Positions 27,758 to 37,344 of a DNA stretch of 64,000 bases are shown here, piece after piece. The DNA comes from Marinomonas sp. MED121 (GTDB lineage Bacteria; Pseudomonadota; Gammaproteobacteria; Pseudomonadales; Marinomonadaceae), in contig NZ_CH672429.1 of NCBI RefSeq assembly GCF_000153025.1, positions 547,079 to 611,078 on the forward strand, read 5' to 3'. The notes beneath the pieces are model-generated. The model saw nothing but the letters and a program-made list of their open reading frames with translations. It was not told where the DNA came from and did no database searches. The first letter of the stretch is position 1; the number at the start of each line of letters is the position of its first letter. The position numbers were made by a program, and so were the translations under genes.

Positions 27758-29200
27758 TTGATCCAGTTTTTACTTAATCAGGAATTGCGCAGCGAGCAGA
27801 ATCTTGATCCAAACTTAACCGTCTTGAATTATCTGCGTGAGCAGGTTTCCAAAACAGGCACTAAGGAAGGATGCGCATCAGGCGATTGTGGGGCATGCAC
27901 AGTTGTCGTTGCCGAACTGGATGGTGATGCATTACGCTACCGTACACTTAACGCTTGTTTAACTTTCGTTTCCGCTTTACACGGCAAGCAACTGATCACG
28001 GTTGAAGATCTAAAACAAGACGACAAACTTCATAGCACACAACAAGCAATGGCCGATTGCCATGGTTCTCAGTGTGGTTTTTGTACACCGGGTTTTGTCA
28101 TGTCTATGTTTGCAATGCAAAAGAACACAGACGGCTATGATAAAGAAACAGCCAGTGAAGCCCTTGCTGGTAACCTATGTCGCTGTACTGGTTACCGCCC
28201 TATCTATGAAGCTGCTGAACAAGCTTGTAACACAAAGGAAGTGGATTTCTTTGATGCCACTGAAGTGTCTACGGTTGATCGTCTAAAACAAATTCCTGCT
28301 GGCGGCGCGTCCCTTTCTGATGGTGACAAAGTCAGCCTAGTGCCGACAACAACTGCTGAACTTGCTCAAATGTACCTAGAGCACCCAGATGCTAAGCTAT
28401 TAGCTGGCGGTACAGATCTCGCCCTTGAAGTCACTCAATTCCACCGCCCTATTGGTAAACTGATTTATGTCGGTAATGTAAAAGACATGCAAGAAGTGAC
28501 CAACACAGAAGATGAGATCATCTTAGGCGCGGCAGCATCATTATCCGATTGCTACACTGCGCTTTCTGCTGAATACCCAGATTTTGGCGAGCTACTTCAC
28601 CGTTTTGCTTCACTGCAAATTCGTAACCAAGGCACCTTAGGCGGTAACATAGGTAATGCTTCGCCCATTGGTGACACTCCGCCTCTATTAATCGCTCTAA
28701 ATGCAGATATTCAATTGCGTCAAGGAGACAAAACCCGTCGCCTACCCATTGAAGAATATTTCTTGGATTACAAGAAAACCGTTCAACAATCTAGCGAGTT
28801 TATTGAAAAAGTATTTGTACCTAAAGCTAAGCTTAATCAGTTTAAAGCTTACAAACTATCTAAGCGTCTTGATGATGATATTTCAGCAGTATGTGCAGCG
28901 ATCAATATTACCGTAGAGAACAAAGTCGTTACTGATGCGCGTATTGCTTTTGGTGGTATGGCTGGTATTCCTAAGCGTGCTGACAATGCTGAAAGAGCCT
29001 TGATCGGCCAAGCTTATACAGAAGAGAATATTGAAATAGCGTGTAATGCACTAACGACTGACTTCACCCCTCTCACCGATTTCAGGGCAAGTAAAGAGTA
29101 CCGTACTTTGAGTGCGCAAAACTTACTTCGCAAGTACTTCGTTGAAACCGAGTCAGCTCAATCTACTTACACGCAAACAAGGGTGACCGCTCATGTCTAG
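27758..29200 (+). CDS. xdhA: Xanthine dehydrogenase small subunit (2Fe-2S and FAD)
   Basis: A 480-residue subunit that carries electrons from the molybdenum site to NAD via two 2Fe-2S clusters and FAD. Cluster cysteines: GCASGDCGACT at the N-terminus and SQCGFCTPGFVMS with NLCRCTGYRPI. The FAD-binding domain starts near 190 (LLAGGTDLALEV and TLGGNIGNASPIGD). Start is TTG with a perfect AGGAGG upstream; no ATG fits. The stop overlaps the xdhB start by eight bases. First gene of a purine-catabolic operon (xdhA-xdhB-guaD) controlled by the promoter at 27641. Confidence 0.93.
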   Translation: MIQFLLNQELRSEQNLDPNLTVLNYLREQVSKTGTKEGCASGDCGACTVVVAELDGDALRYRTLNACLTFVSALHGKQLITVEDLKQDDKLHSTQQAMADCHGSQCGFCTPGFVMSMFAMQKNTDGYDKETASEALAGNLCRCTGYRPIYEAAEQACNTKEVDFFDATEVSTVDRLKQIPAGGASLSDGDKVSLVPTTTAELAQMYLEHPDAKLLAGGTDLALEVTQFHRPIGKLIYVGNVKDMQEVTNTEDEIILGAAASLSDCYTALSAEYPDFGELLHRFASLQIRNQGTLGGNIGNASPIGDTPPLLIALNADIQLRQGDKTRRLPIEEYFLDYKKTVQQSSEFIEKVFVPKAKLNQFKAYKLSKRLDDDISAVCAAINITVENKVVTDARIAFGGMAGIPKRADNAERALIGQAYTEENIEIACNALTTDFTPLTDFRASKEYRTLSAQNLLRKYFVETESAQSTYTQTRVTAHV

Positions 29201-31558
29201 TCAATTCATTCAAACAAAAACACAAGCTGAACTAGAAACCATCTTTAAGAAAGATTTAAAAACAGGTGTTGGCCGTTCTATCAAACACGACAGTGCTGAC
29301 AAGCAAGTCAGTGGTGAAGCCCAATATATCGATGATAAATTAGAGTTTCCAAACCAGTTACATGTTTATGCGCGCATGAGTGATCGCGCCCATGCCAAAA
29401 TTCTTAGCATAGACACTAGCCCATGTTATGAATTTGATGGTGTTGCCATTGCGATTACCGCTAAAGATGTTCCTGGTAATCTAGACATTGGCCCTGTTGT
29501 TTCGGGTGACCCTCTACTGGCTGATGATCTGGTTGAGTATTATGGTCAAGCCGTGCTAGCTGTTGCTGCTAATGACCATGAAACAGCACGTAAAGCCGCT
29601 ATGGCAGCAGTTATCGAATATGAAGACTTGAGCCAGTACTTTGTGTTGAAGAAGCCCTTGAGAAAAAACACTTTGTCCTAGATAGCCACCAGCACGTTTT
29701 AGGTGATTCAAAAACCGCTCTAGCGAATGCAACTAACCGCCTTCAAGGTAAGTTACACATTGGCGGTCAAGAGCACTTCTACCTAGAAACTCAAATTGCC
29801 TCTGTTATGCCAACGGAAGACGGTGGCATGATGGTATTCAGTTCGACTCAAAACCCAACTGAAGTACAAAAGCTAGTAGCGAGTGTACTAGGCGTAGATA
29901 TGCATAAAGTCGTTATCGACATGCGCCGTATGGGGGGTGGATTTGGTGGTAAAGAAACACAAGCTGCATTACCTGCTTGTATGTCTGCGGTTATTGCTCG
30001 CCTAACAAATCGTCCAACTAAAATGCGCGTTCCTCGCATGGAAGATATGATGATGACAGGTAAACGTCACCCATTCTTCGTTAAATATGACGTCGCATTT
30101 GACAATGACGGGATGATTGAAGGCATCGAAGTTGATCTAGCAGGTAACTGTGGTTATTCACCAGACCTTTCTGGCTCTATCGTTGACCGCGCTATGTTTC
30201 ACATTGATAACGCTTACTTCCTAAAGAACGCCACAATCAATGGCCACCGTTGTAAAACCAATACCGCATCAAACACAGCATATCGTGGATTCGGTGGACC
30301 TCAAGGCATGGTTCCGATTGAAGAGATCATGGATACCATTGCTCGTAATCTAAACAAGGATCCATTAGATGTTCGTCGAACCAACTACTATGGTAAAGAT
30401 GAGCGCAATGAAACCACTTACCACCAAACGGTTGAGCACAACATACTGCCTGAAATCACTGAAGAGCTATTAGCGAGCAGTGATTACTATGAAAGACGTG
30501 AAGAGATTAAAGCTTTCAACGCTGAAAATCGCATCCTGAAAAAAGGGCTAGCGATGACACCGGTTAAATTCGGTATCTCATTCACAGCGACTTTCTTAAA
30601 CCAAGCCGGCGCCCTAATTCATGTTTATACAGATGGCAGCATCCGTATCAACCATGGTGGTACAGAAATGGGCCAAGGCTTGAATACTAAAGTAAGACAG
30701 ATTGTCTCTGAAGTGTTCCAAGTAGAAGCTGAACGCATTGAGATTACAGCCACCAATACTGACAAGGTGCCAAATACGTCACCGACTGCCGCCTCATCTG
30801 GTACTGACTTGAATGGTAAAGCGGCTCAAAATGCAGCCCTTACAATCAAGCAACGACTTGTAGAGTTTGCTGCTAAGCACTTTAATGTTGAAGAGTCTCA
30901 AGTTGAGTTCAACAACAGTCATGTACGCGCTGGTGAAAACTATATGGCCTTTGAAGAAATCATTCAGTTGGCGTATTTCAACCAAGTATCCCTATCAAGC
31001 ACGGGTTACTACAAAACACCTAAGATCTACTATGATCGTGATAGCGCAAGTGGTCGTCCTTTCTACTACTATGCATACGGTCTGGCGTGCTGCGAAGTGT
31101 TAGTTGATACCTTTACCGGTGAATACAAGTTCCTACGTACTGACCTATTACAAGACGTGGGTGAGTCTTTGAACCCTGCGATCGATATTGGTCAAGTAGA
31201 AGGTGCTTTCGTACAAGGTATGGGTTGGTTAACCACTGAAGAACTCGTTTGGAATGACAAAGGTCGTCTGATGACATCAGGACCTGCAAGCTACAAGGTA
31301 CCAGCAATTGCTGATATGCCTATCGATTTCCGCACTAACCTAGTTGAAAGCCGCAAAAATCCAGAAGACACGGTTTATCACTCGAAAGCCGTTGGTGAAC
31401 CACCATTTATGTTAGGTATTGCTGCTTGGTGTGCCATTAAAGATGCGATTGCATCCGTTGCAGACTACAAGTATCAACCAGAAGTTGATGCACCAGCAAC
31501 ACCAGAGCGTGTACTGATGGGCATTCAAAAGCTTCGTGAAAAAGCGAAAGGGCTATAA
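29193..31558 (+). pseudogene. xdhB: Xanthine dehydrogenase large subunit, interrupted by a single frameshift
   Basis: The molybdenum cofactor subunit, in two frames. The first (29193-29681) ends YEDLSQYFVLKKPLRKNTLS; the second is open through 29645 to 31558. Reading EYEDL in the first frame and then EPVLCVEEALEKKHFVLDSHQHV in the second restores the family sequence, so one G is missing near 29630 (TTG-GAG read as TTGAG). Everything downstream is intact: GGGFGGKETQ, AYRGFGGPQG, GTEMGQGL and the catalytic Glu region VGEPPFMLGIA. About 780 residues if restored, normal for XdhB. Either recently inactivated or a sequencing error; the flanking genes are intact. Confidence 0.88.
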
Positions 31559-31562
31559 GATT

Positions 31563-32864
31563 ATGACGACTCAATTAAAAGCATGGCGTTCGGCCATTTT
31601 ACACTCCATAGCCGACCCTGCTGAAGTGGGAATTGAAGCGTCGTATGAGTATTTTGAAGATGGTCTTTTGGTTACCGAGGGCGATAAAATTATCGCGCTT
31701 GGTAATGCAGAAACACTGTTACCAGACTTTCCCAATGCACAACTTAGTGAACATAAAGATTCTTTAATTGTACCTGGTTTCATTGATACTCATATTCATT
31801 ACCCGCAAACAGGTATGATCGCCTCTTATGGTGAGCAGCTACTAGATTGGCTAAATAATTATACTTTCCCAGCAGAAAACGAGTTCAAAGAAAAGAGTCA
31901 TGCCCTTGAAGTCGCCGATGTATTCTTAAAAGAATTACTTCGCAACGGCACAACGACAGCACTTGTATTTGGCACGGTTCATAAAGAGTCTGTTGATGCT
32001 TTCTTTGAAACCTCAGAACAATACAAGCTACGCATGATCTGCGGTAAGGTAATGATGGACAGAAATGCGCCTGAATACCTCACTGATACTCCAGAATCAA
32101 GCTATGAAGATTGCAAAGAACTGATTGAAAAGTGGCATGAGAAAGGACGTAACCATTATGCGGTTACCCCTAGATTTGCGCCAACAAGTACCTCAGAACA
32201 GCTTCATAAAGCAGGTCAACTGTTAGGGGAATATGACAACCTTTACATGCACACTCACTTGTCTGAAAACAAGAATGAATGTGAATGGGTTAAAGAGTTG
32301 TTCCCTGACTCTAAGAACTACCTAGATGCCTATGATCAACACAACCTATTAAGTGAGCGCTCTGTCTTTGCCCATGGTATTCATTTATGCGATCAAGAAT
32401 ATACTCGCTTATCTGAAACAGGCTCTGCCATTGCATTCTGCCCTACATCTAACCTTTTCTTAGGAAGTGGTTTCTTTAATTTAAGCAAGGCGGAAGAGTT
32501 CAATGTCAATGTTGGTCTAGGTACCGATGTGGGCGCGGGTACAAGTTTCTCTATGCTTGAAACCATGAACGAAGCTTACAAAGTGATTCAAATGCAAGGT
32601 GAAAAACTAAGCCCATTTAAATCTCTTTATTTATCGACTCTAGGTGGTGCGAAAGCATTGAGACTAGAAGATAAGGTGGGCACATTAGAAGTGGGCACAG
32701 AAGCTGACTTCCTCGTTTTAGACTACAAAGGCACCCCTTTGCTAGATTACCGTTTAGCTCAGTCTAAAACGCTAGCAGAAACCCTATTCGTATTAATGAC
32801 AATCGGTGATGACAGAGCAATCTCTCACACTATTGTTGCAGGCGAATGCGTTCATACCCGTTAA
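31563..32864 (+). CDS. guaD: Guanine deaminase
   Basis: A 433-residue amidohydrolase converting guanine to xanthine, the substrate of XdhAB. The metal-binding HxH is in PGFIDTHIHYPQTG; further ligands are in MHTHLSENKNECEW and AHGIHL, and the catalytic Asp in LGTDVGAGTSFSML. Start ATG at 31563 lies four bases after the xdhB stop, so the three genes form one operon. No xdhC maturation gene is in the window. Confidence 0.93.
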   Translation: MTTQLKAWRSAILHSIADPAEVGIEASYEYFEDGLLVTEGDKIIALGNAETLLPDFPNAQLSEHKDSLIVPGFIDTHIHYPQTGMIASYGEQLLDWLNNYTFPAENEFKEKSHALEVADVFLKELLRNGTTTALVFGTVHKESVDAFFETSEQYKLRMICGKVMMDRNAPEYLTDTPESSYEDCKELIEKWHEKGRNHYAVTPRFAPTSTSEQLHKAGQLLGEYDNLYMHTHLSENKNECEWVKELFPDSKNYLDAYDQHNLLSERSVFAHGIHLCDQEYTRLSETGSAIAFCPTSNLFLGSGFFNLSKAEEFNVNVGLGTDVGAGTSFSMLETMNEAYKVIQMQGEKLSPFKSLYLSTLGGAKALRLEDKVGTLEVGTEADFLVLDYKGTPLLDYRLAQSKTLAETLFVLMTIGDDRAISHTIVAGECVHTR

Positions 32865-32944
32865 TATAAAGTTCACGACTTTTACACCAAGTTAACGCTA
32901 AGAACGAAAATAAAATAGTTAATTGAGCTCTGCAGCTAACTATA

Positions 32945-32982
32945 AAAAACGGTCAAACTTTCTCCAGTTTGGCCGTTTTTTT
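32945..32982. terminator. Terminator after guaD
   Basis: Stem AAAAACGGTCAAACT with AGTTTGGCCGTTTTT (one G-T wobble) around TTCTCC, followed by T residues. It ends the xdh-guaD operon and can also act on the convergent DUF2956 gene. Confidence 0.88.
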
Positions 32983-32988
32983 TGGCTA

Positions 32989-33333
32989 TTAGATAATTCC
33001 AGCTTGCATAATATAAACAATAAAGCCAAGCCAACTAACCCCTAATAACACCCAAGCCAACTTACTCTGTCGTATCAATACTTCAGTTTTTATTGAAGCA
33101 CTATCGTCATCTGATTGGATTACTTTCTCCACTTTTTTCTGTAACTTATTCTTCTCTTTATCTAATGCTCGTGCTTTTTGTTTTTGACGCTTTTTATACT
33201 CTTCAATACCCTTTTGAATACCTTGAGCAATCAACTTAGTTTGCTCTTTTGTTTGAGCTGGTTTCTGAGTTGCTTTGGCCATTTTCATCGCCTCTTCAAC
33301 CACTTCATTTGATACCTTATGCTTTTTTGACAC
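32989..33333 (-). CDS. DUF2956 family protein
   Basis: A 114-residue protein with a charged, Lys/Gln-rich N-terminal part and one C-terminal membrane helix (LAWVLLGVSWLGFIVYIM). The family signature AMKMAKATQKPAQTKEQTKLIAQGIQKGIEEYKKRQK is clear. Probably tail-anchored in the inner membrane with the basic part in the cytoplasm. Function unknown in the family. It lies 33 bases downstream of the cupin gene on the same strand. Confidence 0.8.
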   Translation of the reverse strand: MSKKHKVSNEVVEEAMKMAKATQKPAQTKEQTKLIAQGIQKGIEEYKKRQKQKARALDKEKNKLQKKVEKVIQSDDDSASIKTEVLIRQSKLAWVLLGVSWLGFIVYIMQAGII

Positions 33334-33366
33334 TGACTAACCTTACCTCATCTTAAAAGAGGTTAA

Positions 33367-33864
33367 TTATGATTTCTTACCTGCTACAGGAGTAGCAATA
33401 TTCTCAATATCTACCAAATTCCAAGGCAGACCCTTTTGACGATAAATACGTTTATTCAACTTTGTATAATCGGCCACATCATGATCAAGACGCTGTCCTA
33501 CCACAATACACTTAAGCGTTTTATCTGACGTATTAAGTAATGTATGAGATAACCCGCCAGCTCTATAACCAATAAAATCCCCTGCACCAACCTCAAAACG
33601 CTCTTCGCCGATAACAGCCGTACCTTGCCCTTCAAGAATATAAACACACTCATCTTCATGGTAATGACAATGCTGCTCTGTCGATTCACAGTCAGGCTCA
33701 ATTTCAATAATATGAAATCCAAAGCCCGTTAAGCCAGCCAAGTCACCAAGGGATTTATTCTTACGCTTGGCTTTTTCATTTAGGAAATGGGTTTTATCCA
33801 AGCCTTCCATCGACTCGATCTCAGACTTTTTAATCAGATAGATTTCTTTTGTTGAAGCAGACAT
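33367..33864 (-). CDS. Cupin-domain protein
   Basis: A 165-residue single-domain cupin. Motif 1 is HCHYHEDECVYILEGQGTAVIG with the metal ligands His, His and Glu; motif 2 is GDFIGYRAGGLSHTLLN with the final His. So a metal can be bound, but substrate is not predictable; GQGTAVIGEE and the ending suggest the group of small cupins near oxidoreductases. Cotranscribed with the DUF2956 gene downstream. Confidence 0.75.
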   Translation of the reverse strand: MSASTKEIYLIKKSEIESMEGLDKTHFLNEKAKRKNKSLGDLAGLTGFGFHIIEIEPDCESTEQHCHYHEDECVYILEGQGTAVIGEERFEVGAGDFIGYRAGGLSHTLLNTSDKTLKCIVVGQRLDHDVADYTKLNKRIYRQKGLPWNLVDIENIATPVAGKKS

Positions 33865-34027
33865 GACAACTCCGTTTCTTCATTGAGAGAGGACTATTTG
33901 CAAAATAGGTTAAAGCTTGATCGAGCATTATTCAATCAATACACAGGTTTATGTTTTTAAGATTTTAGCCCTGAAGTGAACGAGTAGAAGTGAACGACTA
34001 AGTTAGAAGGGCCTAATCTAGAAAGAA

Positions 34028-34135
34028 CTAAAGAAACTGTAATTAATTCATCTCTTCTCAGTCTTATCAAAAAACATGTTAACACGGCGTCATTTTACCC
34101 TAATCTGGGTATCTTTCGTGAGAGGATGACACCTT
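34028..34135 (-). repeat. Decayed half copy of the MITE-like element
   Basis: This stretch aligns with the first 105 bases of the reverse-orientation copy at 52161: the terminal repeat (CTAAAGAAACTGTAATTAAT), then CATCTCTTCTCAGTCTTA, and an inner block ending GGTATCTTTCG. Many substitutions and loss of the other half indicate an old, inactive copy. Confidence 0.6.
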
Positions 34136-34201
34136 TCACAACAGAAAAGCAGACTGGTACAATGACGACACTTTTTATCCAACTAGTAAGCTATAAATTC
34201 T

Positions 34202-34555
34202 ATGAAGCACTCCAAAGTTACCCAAAAACTTAATCAAAAAGTCATCGCTGCCGTTGATGCAGTAGAAGCACAACTCTTTACAGCCGTTGGAGCAGATAGC
34301 ATAGAAGACAAAAAAAAAGGCTTCTTAGGCATTGTATATGATGTGAATTTCAGCAACTTTCCAGCCAGCCTAGATGTACGCTGTTATTTTGAAGACGATA
34401 CCGCTCTTGCCAGCATGAAAGAGCAAGAAAGCCTGTTTCAAAAAAAGCTACACCAGCAGCTCTTTAAGCGTGCCATCATTTTAAAAGATGCCAGAAACAA
34501 CCTGCACTTTTACGTGCAAGAGCCAGATGCAATGCATGATTTAGAGGGTCAATAA
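34202..34555 (+). CDS. Hypothetical protein (117 aa)
   Basis: A 117-residue soluble protein beginning MKHSKVTQKLNQKVIAAVDAVE. The core FLGIVYDVNFSNFPASLDVRCYFEDDTALA resembles a group of small gammaproteobacterial proteins often mislabelled Fis-family regulators; no helix-turn-helix is visible. Function unknown. It is preceded by the decayed repeat and followed by a 145-base gap. Confidence 0.6.
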   Translation: MKHSKVTQKLNQKVIAAVDAVEAQLFTAVGADSIEDKKKGFLGIVYDVNFSNFPASLDVRCYFEDDTALASMKEQESLFQKKLHQQLFKRAIILKDARNNLHFYVQEPDAMHDLEGQ

Positions 34556-34700
34556 AGGGGTTGGCTCCTAACGCTACCTAAGACCTTTATCACTAAGAGA
34601 TTTCAAGCATTAAGTTTGTAAGTCGTTTAGTTTTTCTTTATACAAGAAAAAACGACAGGACAGAACATACTAACGCCCAAGAATTAAAAGGATGTAGGAA

Positions 34701-35486
34701 GTGAATTCACTTAAACTTAAAGACTTCATACATAAGAGGCCAGCGCCAAAGGGCTTCGATGTTTTGTGCAAATTACAGCATTTTGCAATTATTACGTATG
34801 CAGTTCCTCTTTCTAGATTTGAAGGTCTTATCCCCAAAAGATTTAAAGTAGATACAGTAAATATTAAGGGTGAGGAAAAAGCATTAATCTCTGTCGTTCC
34901 ATTTATCGACGTTGATTTTACATCCGCAGTTTACCCTTTCCCTAAATTCACCATGGGTCAGACAAACTATAGAATTTACATCATAGATACAGAAACAAAC
35001 GAGCGTTGTGTTTGGTTTTTAGGTACAACTTTAGACTCCTGGACTCTTGCTGTGCCAAGATTCTTGTGGAATCTCCCTTGGCATAGTGGCAAAGTGAAAT
35101 TCGATTGCGATTATGATGATAAGAATGGTATTTACAATAAATACATTATGTCTACAGAAGCGAGCTGGGCTCCAGCTCAAGTAGAGTTGACACAAAATAA
35201 AGATGTAGAATTAAAGCTAGACGGCTTTCCAGATACAGAAACAGGCCTTGTTTATTTAACTCATCCATTAGCAGGATTTTATCATCGCCGCGATGGAAAA
35301 TTAGGAACTTATAGGGTTTGGCATAAACAACTGAAGGTTAAAACAGCTCAGTTAAAATCCGCTAGTTTTGGCCTATTAACACGCTTAAGCCTAGTTACCC
35401 ATGAAGAGCAGCAAACTCCTCACAGTGTGCTTATTGAGCCGATGAATGAGTTCACAATTTACTTGCCACCTAAAGTGATAGATTGA
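34701..35486 (+). CDS. DUF2071-type acetoacetate decarboxylase-like protein
   Basis: A 261-residue soluble protein from a GTG start (VNSLKLKDFIHKRP) with AGGA upstream. The start of the domain, FAIITYAVPLSRFEGLIPKRFKVDT, and VPFIDVDF, RIYIIDTETNERCVWFLGTTLDSWTLAVPRF are typical of DUF2071, a fold related to acetoacetate decarboxylase. The catalytic Lys of true acetoacetate decarboxylase is not evident, so enzymatic activity is uncertain. Single gene. Confidence 0.7.
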   Translation: MNSLKLKDFIHKRPAPKGFDVLCKLQHFAIITYAVPLSRFEGLIPKRFKVDTVNIKGEEKALISVVPFIDVDFTSAVYPFPKFTMGQTNYRIYIIDTETNERCVWFLGTTLDSWTLAVPRFLWNLPWHSGKVKFDCDYDDKNGIYNKYIMSTEASWAPAQVELTQNKDVELKLDGFPDTETGLVYLTHPLAGFYHRRDGKLGTYRVWHKQLKVKTAQLKSASFGLLTRLSLVTHEEQQTPHSVLIEPMNEFTIYLPPKVID

Positions 35487-35732
35487 CCCATTTAACAATT
35501 AGTTTTAGACATGTTATTAAGGCAATCAATACCAGTTCATTGAAAGCTCGACAAGAGCTAAAGATTAAACAAAAGGAGTTAAAAGATACAGGTAATAACT
35601 CGTAATAATTAAATCATGAAACTCGACTAATTTTAGCCCTGCGATGATTACTTCAGGACGAAAAAGTCGCTGAATTAGCTTGCATAGCTTTTTTACTTTC
35701 TTAATGAAAATACATGATTAAACGGAGTTATT

Positions 35733-36206
35733 ATGTCTGAAAATAATGTAAATACTGGCCTTTTTCCTGTTAACTATTTTATCCAACCTAAAGTTGCTGG
35801 TCAGCCTTTATTAGGTGCACCAGTCATGAATTTACGTCTGCTGGTGAATGCCCCAGAAAAAACTATTAGTGGTGTTTCTCACGTCTTTCAAGCAACCAGC
35901 AAACCTGTAAATGTTGTTTCTAATGTCCATGGTACTTGGTCTTTTATGGCCACCATGTCATCAACCCATATTTTATTGGTCGCTGAAGGACAAGGCCCTA
36001 GCAGTATTTTGGTTCATGGTGTGCCACAAATGGTTGAGAATTTAAGAATTCGCGCCTCTCTTGAACAAGACTGGCAATCAGGTATTTGCAATTATGACTA
36101 CCTTTATAAAGGTGAGTGGCATCAGGTTGAAGGAGCACAGATGTCAATCGAAGACTTCGATCAAAATGCGGTCTTAGACCAATTACAAACCGCTCTTCAA
36201 GTCTAA
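35733..36206 (+). CDS. DUF1842-like hypothetical protein
   Basis: A 157-residue protein starting MSENNVNTGLFPVNYFIQPKVAGQPLLGAPVMNL, with a beta-rich middle (LRLLVNAPEKTISGVSHVFQATSKPVNVVSNVHGTWSFMA). This resembles DUF1842 proteins found near secreted or lectin-like genes in other proteobacteria, but only by memory of the motif. No signal peptide. GGAG precedes the ATG. Function unknown. Confidence 0.6.
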   Translation: MSENNVNTGLFPVNYFIQPKVAGQPLLGAPVMNLRLLVNAPEKTISGVSHVFQATSKPVNVVSNVHGTWSFMATMSSTHILLVAEGQGPSSILVHGVPQMVENLRIRASLEQDWQSGICNYDYLYKGEWHQVEGAQMSIEDFDQNAVLDQLQTALQV

Positions 36207-36277
36207 AAACTGGCTGCAAGTAGAGAGGAGTTATCTCTACTTGCTTTTTCTTTTGCTATAGCTTTTGTACGTCTAAA

Positions 36278-37174
36278 TTAAACTTCATCACTACACACAG
36301 CTAGCACACATTCTCTTAGCCATTTATGGGCTTGATCACCGTCCATTCTTGGGTGCCAAAACATAGACACTTGAATGCTAGGTACATCAAAGGGCAGTTG
36401 AAATGTATGTAAACCTTCGTGTAATTTGGCCGTGTGCTTAGAAGGGACACTTGCCACCAGATCAGCACCTTTCACTAAAGCAATGGAGGCACTAAAACCA
36501 CCGGTTAAAACGGTGATATTACGCTGATATCCCATTGCTTCTAACGCTTTATCTACCGGTCCCAGCAAGCCCCCTTCTTTTGAAACCAGTACATGATCAG
36601 CAGCGGCAAAGTTTGCGCAAGTCACCTTATCATTAGCTAAAGGGTGATCAGAGCTGACGACGCCCACAAATTCATCGCTAAAAAGCGCCCGCATGCGAAC
36701 CTCTGGACTGGTTTTAGCACCTAACACACCAATGTCTAAGTCAACCTGCCCTTCTCTTAATTGAGTGCTCTGCTTTGATAACTTGGGTAAAAAGTGGATT
36801 CTTACGCCCTTTGCTTCTGCCTTTATTTTCTGAATAAGCTTGAGACCAAAGGTTTCAACAAAGCCATCACTGACTCTTATCACAAAGCGTCTGTCTAGCT
36901 GGTTGAGATCAAACATTTCGCTAGGTCTTAGAATGGCTTCTGCCCCACAAACCAGCTGACTCACTTCTTGCTGAATCTCTATGGCTCTAGGAGAAGGGAT
37001 AAGCGTTCGTCCTGCTCTCACTAAGAGTGGATCCCCCGTCATATCTCTTAACCTTGCTAAAGAGCGACTCATAGCGGATTGGCTTAAACCCAGCCTTTTT
37101 GCAGCGCGGACAACACTGGTCTCTTCTAACAATACATTGAGTGCAATCAGAAGGTTTAAGTCGATTTTAGCCAT
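36278..37174 (-). CDS. LysR-family transcriptional regulator
   Basis: A 298-residue LysR regulator starting MAKIDLNLLIALNVLLEETSVVRAAKRLGLSQSAMSRSLARLR, typical of the NodD/NahR-like subgroup. The ATG at 37174 replaces an unnecessary upstream start at 37207. It is divergent from the MFS exporter, and 170 bases between them offers room for its operator; it probably controls the exporter. Confidence 0.85.
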   Translation of the reverse strand: MAKIDLNLLIALNVLLEETSVVRAAKRLGLSQSAMSRSLARLRDMTGDPLLVRAGRTLIPSPRAIEIQQEVSQLVCGAEAILRPSEMFDLNQLDRRFVIRVSDGFVETFGLKLIQKIKAEAKGVRIHFLPKLSKQSTQLREGQVDLDIGVLGAKTSPEVRMRALFSDEFVGVVSSDHPLANDKVTCANFAAADHVLVSKEGGLLGPVDKALEAMGYQRNITVLTGGFSASIALVKGADLVASVPSKHTAKLHEGLHTFQLPFDVPSIQVSMFWHPRMDGDQAHKWLRECVLAVCSDEV

Positions 37175-37344
37175 AATTTGGTGAAATCCTTTAAGTAAGC
37201 AAACCACTCAAGCATAACACCAGAGAATCTTTTATGTATGGCACTACATGCATATTAATAATGCAAACCATGCACCTTCCGCCATTCTCTTACTCCTACT
37301 AACCTATTTATCAAATATCGAGCCAATCTATTTCGAGGAAAATA

